DNA from: Ceriagrion tenellum | Lineage: Eukaryota; Arthropoda; Insecta; Odonata; Coenagrionidae | Reading direction: 5' to 3' | Length of the DNA stretch: 64,000 nt | NCBI GenBank assembly: GCA_963169105.1 | Contig: OY720643.1 | Location: forward strand, 23,346,373-23,410,372 | Shown here: positions 47,850 to 58,170 of the stretch, in pieces | Position numbering within the stretch: the stretch's first letter is position 1 | Layout: every line of letters starts with the position of its first letter | Position numbers and translations under genes: made by a program | Notes under the pieces: generated by a model | The model's input: only the letters and a program-made list of their open reading frames with translations | Database searches by the model: none | What the model was told of the DNA's origin: nothing

Positions 47850-49200
47850 CTAAAACTAAGCAGCGAGTCCTGCCACATATTTCGGCAAAGCTGCAGTCAT
47901 TAGCGCAAGTGTTTGCGAAACATGAAACACTTCAGTGATATCGGATCACTTGGCCATGTGCTCGGAGTCAGAGTTCTATGGTTGTTCAGGGCTCCCCCTT
48001 AATTTATACAGCCAAGCTTGCCCTCGTCCTCGGGCACGAGATAAACGCGAGCGTTATCTTTGTCAGGGTCATTCCCGCGTACATCGAAACGATAAACTTC
48101 GGCCATGCTACCCCCAACTATAAATGCTCATCGGATACAACATGTAGCAGAACGGGCGGGCGATTCGGAATGGAAGACGCAATTCGGCTGCGCGAGATGG
48201 CCATTAGGGGAACGATTAACGTCACGCTCTCTCCCTCTTGACTGGTCTTCCTCCCTGATTCAATGCGCATTCTCCTTCGCCGTGCCTCATTTGTTTAGCC
48301 TGAGCAGCGTATGCGACCTTGGGGATTTTGAGCGAACATCCTACGACCCCGCCCCAAGGGAAAGGGATTGCTAAGCCGGGTCGTCTTCACCTGCGTTTTT
48401 GACCCCGCCTGTCGCGACTGCCTGTGTTCATGCAAAAAATCGAGGAATGGCTCCCACAAAAGTTCCTGGCGCAGACCTTTGAGGTCAGGAGGGAAGGTAG
48501 AAGTGGAGGGACGGAAAGGACGGAGGGTAAGAAAGGGATTGAAGCAGGAGGAACCAAACTACTCCGTGATTTACTTGCTGAAAAGCATGTATTCTGACTA
48601 ACGAAAACGTTTTATTATTTTATTATATTATGGATTTATTTCGGGTTTTTAAACAAACATAACACGAGCCTTCTCTCTAATGCACGTTATAATTAAAATA
48701 ATCGTGTGATTATTTTCTGTGTAATTTTGTCTGGTATTTTCATATAGTGCGCACTTACTGAAGGAATCTTCATCCCTAAAATTTACATCTAATGTAATTA
48801 TCTCAAATAAAATTAGGTATAAACCAATCTTACGGCTCTCTATATGCTCTCTTATTTTCGAGAATGTCTCTCCCTGTTATTTTTGAGATTTTTGTTATGA
48901 ATAGAGGTTCCGCATGCTGACATCGCGGCGCTAGCTAATTCCAAAAATTGCAAGATTCACGGCAAGTATATACATGCGGATTCGATCGGCCTTCCTAAGT
49001 GGAGTCGGACACTGTGGTCGACTTGATATGAATCCTTCTGTTACGAAAAATAAGATTTGAAATTTTACCGGCGTGAACAATTTACATAAGCTGTTTGGGT
49101 TTTCCACTGGATAATTCTATCAAATTCAATAGACCGGCTAATTTCACTCATGCATTGAGAAAGATGATAAAGGACTCATCTCATGAAACGTCGACATAGA
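47850..49200. other. No gene seen, GC-rich part 47940-48560
   Basis: Several overlapping plus-strand frames (47978-48241, 48105-48374) in GC-rich DNA have no recognised domain and no supporting splice signals. Confidence 0.35.
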
Positions 49201-49937
49201 ATCAAAGTAGTCTGAGCGAGATAGTTTCCTAGTCATAATAGAGACCACTTTTGAAGTATATATTTGAAGCAGTTGTAAGGAGCATAGCTTAAAATATTTC
49301 GTTATAAATGGTGCAATAATGCATTTTTTTAGGGGTGAAATTCTAAGTAATTGAATCAAAATACCTATATGAGTCTTAACCTCCTCGGTCCTGGCTTATT
49401 GCATGCAATACACAGACGTTTGAATTTTTTCCCGCTCAACAACCAAAAATATTGGCAATGCCACTTGCTGATAAGTGGCAGCATTATTAAAAAGCTTGAG
49501 TGGTAGAGATATTAACTCTGCAAAAATGGCTTACAACGAAAAACGTAAGTGTGAAGAGTTTTCCAAAAATAATGCTGGATATGTCTCGGGACTGAGGAGG
49601 TTAACGAATTTTTTTTACGCGGCACGTTTACATTTCTTCGGTGTTCGGAAGGTGTTTTGCGATTCTGAAAACAATTCTGCGTTGTTTATACCATTTATTT
49701 TATAAAATAATCGTTAAAACATTTCAACTATTTACTGTTAATTTTTTGACGAGATCTAGGAGTTAGCGATCCCTCATTTTTTAAATAAAGCTTCTCTGGA
49801 GTGCATATCATTTCCCATGTAAAAGGGCTTTGTGTATTTCGTCAAAAATCTTGGAAAGTAGTGCGGTAAGGGGCGGATATTTTGATATCTTTGGAAGGGT
49901 GATACGTTTTTCCTTATAATGAGAACACATTCATTGA

Positions 49938-51808
49938 TAACTATATGAAAGTTTTTCGGGGTATCTCGCTGCGTATCGAGCATTTTAAATTGACTCAACG
50001 TTTCGTTTTGCATACTGAGATAAAAAGAGCGCTAGAGGCAAGGCAGTGGATGACTTCAGCCGTCGCAGAGCACATTATGTCAGATCCAGGACACAAGATA
50101 CTCTTCGATGAGGCTAAAGTTCTGGCCAAAATTAGTCTTTATTATCCTTGACTAATAAGGGAAGCAATTGAGATAGCCAAATGACCTAGTGCTGGGAAAT
50201 GAGCGGTAGGAGCGGAGCAGTTGTTTACTGGAAACCAATCGGTACCTCCGATTGCTCCGAAACCTCCGAAACGCTACGTCACGCAATGTTTCGGTGGTTT
50301 CGGAGGATGGTATTTTAGCATTTCTTCTCAAGCTACAGGAATAAAATTTTCATGGAAGTTCTTAAATGTCCGACGTGTCAGAAAAAAACGAAAACCCCAA
50401 CATTTAGGCCTAGGTTAGAGCCCAAATAGGATTTCATGTTTCAATGAGATTAGATGATGAAAAATTTCCGTGGAGAATAATTTTCTTTTAATCAATTGCA
50501 AGCACCCAATTACCAGTTGTGAGGTATAACATTACGACTTCCACCGTGTGATGTAAAATATCCATTGGTTTAGTCTAGGCAGCTATTATCAGATGAGCAC
50601 AGGTATTCAATAAACTATGCAAGTGATGAAGCATTATTCTTTCAATAAATGTGTTCTCCCTGGTTAAGACAGTTACAAGAAAAGTGAATTGAAATTGAGT
50701 GACGAAGCCAGAACGTTTTGGGACGTTATAATTTTAAAACGAGTTAAATATTTACCAAGTATATTGAAAAATTAACAGTAAATATATGCTTTTTCCGAGT
50801 ATTTGTGCATCATCAGCATTATATGAAGCAATGATAATATTCATAGTTACAAAACATGACGAAAATACTGGTAAAGTACTTAAAAAATAAGTTTTATTGA
50901 CAAATTATTATTGTAGTAAAGAACAGAGTGGAAATATCCGCTTCTTCGGAAAATTGACCATCACCACTGATACTATCCCATTATGTTTACTAGAATCTTT
51001 TGCGATCTGTATCACTTGCATGTTGATAAGAAATGTCAGATGGTATTCGATAATTATGATGTGTTCTTCTATTGTGCATGTCATTAAACGTACAAATAAT
51101 GATTTCCGAAAGTATTTACTTCACTAAACATTATTAGTATTATTAGCCTTATGCTAAATACAGAATGAATTTTTTTTTTAATTTGCTCGAGTCAAACGTC
51201 TAATGAGCCTGAAGAGATTTAAGTTATATTTGGTTGAGCAGATTAATAATCACAGATTAAATAAGCATCTTTGATTTATAAACATTGCAATTATACGACA
51301 ATATTCGAAAAAATCACATTACAGACAGTTCAGAGGTCTTTCAAAACCTACAACCACTCAAAGCCCCCGCGTCCTCCGAAACCTCCGTTTCCTCCGTAAC
51401 CTCCGCTAACAACCGTGGTAGTACCGGAGAAAACCGGAGGAGTGCTGTAATCGCTACTACCGATTCAATCACCGGAGGGCGCCCTCCGTTCCCAGCACTA
51501 AAATGACCATCCAATTTTCATAGGGAAGACGGCTATCGCTTGAGCAGTGTATGGAAAAGACATCTAACCACCGAATATCTTTAACGGTATGCATCATTTC
51601 TTTAATTTCAAACCGTTAACAATGGTCAACGACCATCTCGACAAAGAATCTATATACATATAGAGGCGAAATAAATAAACTGTTACATTCTCCTGACGTT
51701 CTCAGCATGCAGAACAAAAAGTTGAGTCAATTAAAACGCTCAATACGCAGCGAGATACCCCGAAAAACTTTCATATAGTAAAGAGTCGCTGCGAAAATCT
51801 TCAAACAA
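49938..51808 (+). mobile_element. Penelope-like retroelement remnant, itself split
   Basis: Flanked by the 11-base direct repeat ACATTCATTGA (49927-49937, 51809-51819). Near both ends are inverted copies of about 75 bp beginning CTATATGAAAGTTTTTCGGG and ending CCCGAAAAACTTTCATATAG. Inside, the frame reads RALEARQWMTSAVAEH, GHKILFDEAKVLAK, YYP, stop, LIREAIEIAK, then after the hAT insertion REDGYRLSS-like words by frame shift. The SAVAEH...RLIREAIEI pattern is the typical C-terminal end of Penelope proteins. The in-frame stop replaces the expected Arg (CGA to TGA). Confidence 0.85.
50187..51500. mobile_element. hAT-type non-autonomous element, 1,314 bp
   Basis: Ends TAGTGCTGGGAA and TTCCCAGCACTA lie inside the exact 8-base duplication AAATGACC (50179-50186, 51501-51508). 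Both subterminal regions carry clustered CCTCCG/CGGAGG hexamers (50244-50310 and 51368-51488), likely transposase-binding sites. The centre is AT-rich with no transposase frame. Confidence 0.93.
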
Positions 51809-51906
51809 ACATTCATTGAATTGTGGGTGAAATGATATTTCTCTCAAACTACCTTAAACCGGTGGTAAACCCGAATATTCTTCAGGTACGATTCAACTCC
51901 GGCGTG

Positions 51907-52010
51907 TATCTGGGGCCTTATATGTTGTATTCATTTCCCTTTTCGGTTCTGAATATCGACTTCGTTTATTTTATGGAATGCGATGGCATATTTTCAAACG
52001 ACACAATTTA
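51907..52010. repeat. Inverted counterpart of 46360-46463
   Basis: See 46360-46463; here it stands before the second Penelope palindrome. It follows MITE-A copy 7 by 49 bases. Confidence 0.85.
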
Positions 52011-52386
52011 AGGGATGGAAGAATACCACACAGATACCACAAAGTTACGCCTTCAACCATTAAGTTTAAGACATTTGTGATACTGTTAAGGGTGGCGGGA
52101 TTGTGAAAGTTGAGATGGATCAAATCAGGTGCCAGTACCCCAGTAAAGACAGTTATGCTGTAAATTTATGAAGAGGTATTGGATATTCGTGACATTTCTA
52201 CCCTGAATCTTCTTTATTTCGTTCTAATACGTTTTAATACCATGCGTGTGTTGAAAGGCATGGTAAATTCTCGAAGCGTCGAGTATAACGAAGATAGAAC
52301 TCAGCCATTTAGAGAAGCTTGTATATTTAGCAGAATATAGTGAAAGCAAAAATAATACAAGTTCTTTGGTAACTTTGTGGTATTCC

Positions 52387-52585
52387 ATATTTTTTCTTTC
52401 AGAGGATTTAATGGTTACATTTACAAAACCACAACTTCAAAACACACACGACCCGAGTTTCAACGCTTAAGCGTCATCTTCAGGTCACCTGAAGATGACG
52501 CTTAAGCGTTGAAATCCGGGTCGTGTGTGTTTTGAAGTTGTGGTTTTGTAAATGTAACCATTAAATCCTCTGAAAGAAAAAATAT
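52387..52585. mobile_element. Palindrome of Penelope-type termini, 99-bp arms, one-base spacer
   Basis: Arms 52387-52485 and 52487-52585 pair with about two mismatches. Each arm holds CUGAAGA, extra U, GACGC/GCGUU, GAAA, a stem III with only GU-type changes from ACCCGGGU, and GUC. A three-base stem I (CAC/GUG) can form on the plus strand. The flank 52353-52386 is the reverse complement of 45731-45770. Confidence 0.85.
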
Positions 52586-53930
52586 AGTAAAAGAGCCTGA
52601 TAACACGTTCCCCGTGTCAATAAGGGCCAACATCTGCAACGCGATATCGCAAGTGGAGGTATATATACATAAACAGGCAACAGAAAAATTCTCGAATACC
52701 CGATTACAATCCGCGTTAATCCTACTCATAAGTTTAATCTTCCTGCCAAGTTTTGCCTCCACTTTCTGCAAATAAATAAGTATACTTTCTTGGGACCTAT
52801 TTTAAGAGTTCTCACATGTGCCAGAAGCAGATCTTGGAGCAGTACATACCTAAGGAGTCTAAGCATTTGTTAATTGCTAATATTGTTCCAGACTTCGAGC
52901 GTAATTTTCAAGAAAATCACTTACGGAAGCCATTCAAAACAAGGTCGATAACGAACTTATCTAGCCGTGTTATCATCCTCACCGAGCGAAAAATCACGGG
53001 CGTCCCTTCCCACCTGTGGCCACGGCGTTAATTCCTCGGAGCTTTCACCAAATGAGATGGCACGGGGGTTCGCACGGGGAGGAGGCAAATTAGAGAGCTT
53101 CACTCTCGGGTCAGAGGGCGCAGGGTGGGGAGGGTAGTGCGGGGGGTGGTCCGGGGGGGAGGGATGCAACTAATTTACGGCCTTCGGTGGTGAAAATCGT
53201 TGGGCACCCGCCGCGCAAACCAAGGATCGATCTTTTCAAAGAAAACCCCTTCCTTGGGAGACGATGACGAGTTGTTCCAGAATGGAGGGATGGATAAACC
53301 ATCTCAAAAAAGGAGAAGGATAAGTTGTAAAGAGACACGCGAGCATTACCTGGCGAGCATTTTATTCGGGAAATGACGGGTCAATCTAATCGTATATTAG
53401 GATATCTCTTCCTACGTACTTTCATATTTACTGAGTCCATGAACTTACTTCTGGGTAAACATCAATTCTCAACCATCGTGTTAAATATTACAATGAATGC
53501 ACATTTTGTACATCTCGCCACTTACCCAAGGCTTACCGCCTAATATACTCTGGGAAGTCAAGCAACATACATACATTTAGAAGTACATAAAATTTTATCT
53601 ACATTTATAAGTTACTCCCTGTGTTGTCAAGCAAAACCGATTTAGTACCATTACATATTTAATGAATTTTTTATAATACATCAAATCACATTGTAAATTT
53701 ATCGATAAAGTTTAAAGCATGCATATAAGAAATATCTACCTCTACACCTCAATGATTGGAAGAATTGGCACAATGTTTTAGTCAAAACTTATGGCCATGG
53801 TAATTACGTACCTACTTTAATATATCAATTAGACCTTAGCCTTCATATTTATGTAATAATTCAAATTGAAAATTAAATAAAGTTTAAATTAAGCGCACAA
53901 AAGTTCTATTAAAAAGACAACTACTGTATT
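52586..53930. other. No gene seen
   Basis: GC-rich at 52980-53240 with proline-rich minus-strand frames that look accidental; AT-rich after that. Confidence 0.35.
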
Positions 53931-53934
53931 CAAA

Positions 53935-54395
53935 GAAGATAGGACTATAGACGAGGAAACAGTATGAGAAAAAATTCGTGCAAAGCGTGGCACTCTGTGG
54001 ATCGAAAACATGGACCACTGGAAAAGCAAACCAGAACAGACTAGGAGCCTTCGAAACCTGGTGCTGGAGGAGGATACTGAAGATAAAATAGACGGACAAA
54101 AAAATAAGAAATGATGAAGTTTTCAGAAGAGTAGTAGAGGAGAGAACCATATGGAACACTATAGAATAAAGAAGAACAAGATAGATTGGAAACACCGTGA
54201 AACACAATGGGTTTGTGGAGAACATAATTAATGGTAATATAGAGAGAAAAGTCCCCAACTGAAGACCCAGGAATAAGTTCATGGACCAAATAATGAGGAA
54301 AGTACATAGGAAGAGATACCAAGAGGTAAGGGAACTAGCATTAGATAGGGAAGGGTGGAGGGCTGCAGTCAACCGATTTTAGGATTGAACAACCA
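53935..54395 (+). mobile_element. RTE-like LINE fragment 5
   Basis: Shares with 40040-40465 the blocks RSLRNLVLEED and ENIINGNIERKVPN-like, and ends QEVRELALDREGWRAAVN. Many stops. Confidence 0.85.
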
Positions 54396-54742
54396 ATGAT
54401 GAAAAAATCTGTCACGATTGTAAGATTTAAACAAATTCTATTTTCATGGATTCTAAAGAATCACACTATTCTCTTCTCGAAACGACAGAGGAAGTGTTTA
54501 CCACATTGGCTGCATTTTTAAGCCTCAACTTCGAATTGTCTAGGAAACACTCCCGGATGTTAAAAAAGTATAAACCGGTAAATATAGTCCTTCTAATTAA
54601 TTCAACGAAGTCCGGCGAGATGTTGTGGGACATTTTTGATAAAGAGAATAAAACTGAATAAAAAACTTGGCAACATCCACTGGATTTTTATTGGTACGAC
54701 GCATTTAGACACTAATGCGCCATAATCAGGTACAAAACATAC

Positions 54743-55229
54743 TATTAACCCCCTCGTACTACGGCAGATTAGATCGCGCCAATAAAATTAGAGAGCTAGA
54801 TTGTAGAACCGATAGGTATAAAATGTCATTTTTTTCCGCGTACCATTCGGGACCATAACAGCTGTGATCGTCGTCATGAATAGTTCGAATTGTGACAATA
54901 GGCAGACAGTAAATCTTTTTCTTTATATTCTCCTCTTTCTTATCTATGCATGATGTAAATATTGATGTTCTTATTTATGCATGATATTTAGAATCTGTAT
55001 TAGTACCTACGCTTTGTATCCCTTGCATGATGGAACTTTAGACGATAGAATGTTTCTTGGGTATTAGATTTTTAATTGGCGCTTTGCATGTGTGGTACGC
55101 GGGTTTCAATGTAATTTCGGTGTTCTACCGTATCATTCATGCATGTCTGGAGTGGAAGCACCCCCTGCCACACACCCTTTGGGTGGCTTGCAGGGTATGA
55201 CGTAGATGTAGATGTAGAAAACTTTTTGG
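54743..55229 (+). mobile_element. LINE-F 3' end inside the Penelope palindrome
   Basis: YGRLDRANKIRELDCRTDRY and KMSFF encode the LINE-F C-terminal end; then CACCCCCTGCCACACACCC and a GATGTAGATGTAG tail. The only plus-strand LINE-F copy noted here. Confidence 0.85.
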
Positions 55230-55328
55230 AGAATTTCTGTCATATATGTATGTTCTCTCCCTTCAACCCCTTAACCTCCCCTTCTTTCCCTGAACATTTA
55301 TATGACACAAATTCTCCAAAAAAGTTTT

Positions 55329-55369
55329 GTACCTGATGATGGCGCATTAGCGTCGAAACGCGTCGTACC
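55329..55369 (+). ncRNA. Hammerhead-ribozyme-like motif, best paired in this family
   Basis: CUGAUGA 55333-55339, extra U340, stem II GGCGC/GCGUC with loop AUUA, GAAA 55355-55358, palindromic stem III ACGCGU, cleavage after C364, stem I GUAC (55329-55332) with GUAC (55365-55368). The inverted left-arm copy near 54700-54735 has lost G8 (CUGAUUA) and G12 (UAAA), so only the right copy could be active. Confidence 0.55.
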
Positions 55370-55429
55370 AATAAAACATCCAGTGGACATTGCCAAGTTT
55401 TTTATTCAGTTTTATCCACTTTATCGTCC

Positions 55430-55960
55430 ATCCACTTTAAAAAGAATAACGGAATTGTAAATCTTGTCCAGGTTCTTCCGAGTTCAGCCCAATGCACGTC
55501 TGTATCCACGTCGATAGTGTAAACGGGGCATGAAGTTCGACCCTGACCATGAAAAAAGAGAAGCGTGATGCGTGCGCCAACAGCGGATGAGTTCTGTTAC
55601 ACGACCCTGCTTCGATTACAACGCGAGGGGAAAGGCGTTTTAAACGGCAAGGTCACGAGTTGACTCGCCGAAGCGAAGGACGGGAAGAGTGCTCGCTGTC
55701 CGGGAGGGAAATTCAGCGAAAGGGTTGGCGAATAAAAAGGAAGCAGGGAAGGAGACAAACCGCGTGAAAAGCTGACACTTTCACGGCCACATATTTATTT
55801 CCCTACGTGCCGCCGCAGAGACGAGTGGCAGGGGGTGTAGGGACACTAACTACGAAAGAAGGATAGGGAATAGGAAAATTGCATTCTTGTAAGACTTGAA
55901 GCTTCAAATTCGAAGCTAGTTTTACTATAAAATGATTTTAGGGCGATTTGAATCATCATT
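55430..55960. other. No gene seen; LINE-F tail scrap at 55800-55850
   Basis: GC-rich at first. GAGTGGCAGGGGGTGTAGGG at about 55825 is a LINE-F tail motif. Confidence 0.4.
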
Positions 55961-55965
55961 AATCT

Positions 55966-56115
55966 ACATCTACGTAATACCCTGCGAGCCACCACGAGGG
56001 TGAGTGGCAGGGGGTGAAGATCACCAAAAATGCACTATTGCCATTAATACTAGCTTAAAATACATAAACGATCAGAGACACAGATATCATATTGAAACTT
56101 GATCTTAGTGCGAAC
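55966..56115 (-). mobile_element. LINE-F (second subtype) 3' tail
   Basis: ATCTACATCTACGTAATACC, CACGAGGGTGAGTGGCAGGG and TGCACTATTGCCAT match 57108-57190. Confidence 0.8.
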
Positions 56116-57040
56116 ACGCATCAAAACGCATTATAGCATGCCTCGAGGATAAAAAATACGTTTTACCTTTCTCGGCCTCTATGAAGCGCCGTGATTACCA
56201 ACAAGAACGAATTGCACGGTCACAATTCCACAAAATCTGAATATACTACAGACCGTCGTCAACTTTTCCTCCTCCGCAGCCAGGTTTAACCACCTGCCGG
56301 AACAAGGAAGGCTTAAGATGGCAGAGGAATCGCTAAATTGGTTAGTTGACTTAATTACCCGAGAGCTGAAAGGAGGATAACGATCTCCTTTCCTAAGCCG
56401 TAAATGTCGTCACATTGTAAAGACTTCCGCTGGAAATTATAGCGTTTATCCTTTAATTTGTTTGAGGCCGCCTAGTCGCACAGGGCACGCAATTATCGCG
56501 TTCGCATGGAGACTCTTCTATGGGGTTGAAACACGAGGTAGCGTCAGAGACGTGAATATATTGCCACTAATCTTCTCGACCAGACAACCAGAACCTAGAC
56601 GGATCCTTCCAGATCTCATATAGGAACAACACCAAGCCCATTCATTAAAGAGGAAACCTCGGGATCTAATTCCTAGGAAAACTTCCCCGGCTCGCACGAA
56701 CGCTAGAGAGAAATAAAGCCACCAAAAGATGAGGCCATTAGGGACGACGCATATCCTGTTCGGAGGGCAGGCGAGTGATAGCCATCAGGAGCACAAGGCG
56801 ATTTACCAGACGCCACAGATGCCTCACGGCTTTCGAAATCCTATTAATTAATGATGAGTGCTTTTCAGGAGTGTTTTCAGCAGTCAGTGCCTTGAACGAC
56901 CCAGGCTCCGATCAAGCGTCGCCGCCCTTTAAACCACCATGTGGGCGCAGAATATGGGACTGGATAACGTTGTCCAGCGATGAGGATAAATCAACTGTCA
57001 GCACGCTTAAGTTTAATTTGGGAAAGGGAAATGTTCAATA
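56116..57040. other. No gene seen
   Basis: Moderate GC; an 88-codon frame at 56775-57041 has no recognised domain. Confidence 0.35.
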
Positions 57041-57103
57041 ATTCAAGCCACACTTCAAGCCATTTTTAAACGATCCTTTGTTTATGTGGGTCCAAAATTT
57101 TAT

Positions 57104-57850
57104 CATATCTACATCTACGTAATACCCTGCGAGCCACCACGAGGGTGTGTGGCAGGGGGTGAAGATCACCAAACATGCACTATTGCCATGTAAGTAGGAT
57201 ATATAATGTAGACATGCTAGAAAATAGGGTCATAGTTTATTAGTTACTACAGTAGATTATTAGTTATTGCAAGTAGTTGCAGTAGTTATTACAATAGAAT
57301 ATTAGTTACTACGGTATAGTACAGGTCAAAATCTACATAATAAGGAAGGGATTATTGGTTGTTATTACATGCATCATGCACTACAGACTATTCTAACTAT
57401 ATTTCACCTACCTATCCCTTTTGCTACGTTGCCTATTGTTCTCTCTTATGGTACGCGGGAAAAATGACATTTTAAATCTATCGGTACGACAATCTATCTC
57501 TTTAATCTTGTTGATATGATCAAACCTAGCATGATACGCAGGGGTTCTTAATATACATCTAACGTCATCTGTGAACAAATTGGTTTCGAATTTACTTAAA
57601 AGGTTTAACCTACATTTTAACCTGAGTTCTGATAGTAATTCCCATCCTAGTTCTTCTATTAAACTCGTAACACTTATACAATTATCATAACGACATTTAA
57701 CAAACCTAGCAGATCTCCTTTGCACGCGCTCTAATTCTTTTATCATACCTTCCTCGTAGGGATCCCATATACTAGCGGCATATTCTAAATGAGGCCTGAC
57801 AAGTGTAAAATAGCTTCTTTCTCGGACCCTCTCATATGTTTCCCGATATT
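57104..57850 (-). mobile_element. LINE-F (second subtype) with RT C-terminus
   Basis: On the minus strand ERSYFTLVRPHLEYAASIW, DPYEEGMIKELERVQRRSAR, FVKCRYDNCISVTSLIEELG, RTPAYHARFDHINKIKEIDC, FKMSFFPRTIREN, then a 3' untranslated region and the ACATCTACGTAATACCC end. The frame is unbroken over 113 codons, so this is one of the younger copies. 5'-truncated. Confidence 0.9.
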
Positions 57851-57859
57851 ATAAAAAAA

Positions 57860-58150
57860 GGGGGAACGGGTTGGTGTGGTGGCTAGAGTACTGGATAACC
57901 ACACGGGCGGCCAGGGTTCAAACCCCTGCAAATGATGTTTTTCAGAGAAAACGCGATCCCTATTTGAGTGTCTTGCGGAGGTCACTTCAAGTACAGTACC
58001 CCGTCTGTCGGATGAGACGGTAAACCGTGGTCCCCATGGCGCCTTTCGTTGAGAGCAGGCTAATGCCGACGCCGGGTTTCTATCCACCCTTCCTCCCTTA
58101 CCAAATCCATATGACGCAAATGACCTTAGCTGTCGGTCGCATCCCCAAAT
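57860..58150 (+). mobile_element. tRNA-derived SINE-S copy 3
   Basis: A box GGTGTGGTGGCTAGAGTAC and B box GGTTCAAACCCC are well kept; body GATGAGACGGTAAACCGTGG. The 11-base duplication ATTATAAAAAA (57848-57858, 58160-58170) flanks it. Confidence 0.9.
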
Positions 58151-58170
58151 ACACAATCTATTATAAAAAA

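Larger units (their letters stand above)
49205..51857 (+). mobile_element. MITE-A copy 7, split by nested insertions
   Basis: Left end AAAGTAGTCTGAGCGAGATA and right end TTCTCTCAAACTACCTTAAA. MITE-A sequence is present at 49205-49937 and 51809-51857. The left part also has extra sequence at about 49381-49605. Interrupted by the Penelope remnant at 49938-51808. Confidence 0.85.
54645..55425. mobile_element. Penelope-type inverted terminal pair interrupted by LINE-F
   Basis: Left arm 54645-54740 and right arm 55329-55425 are inverted copies (AACTTGGCAA, TCCACTGGAT, GGTACGACGC). A second inner inverted pair (55217-55250 with 55295-55328) surrounds the original centre. LINE-F sits at 54743-55229, with AAAAC at both junctions as a possible target duplication. 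Confidence 0.75.

Noticed and set aside
47978..48374. Protein-coding gene in the GC-rich part
   Set aside because: Overlapping frames with no domain, no splice signals and no codon pattern; likely chance openness in GC-rich DNA.
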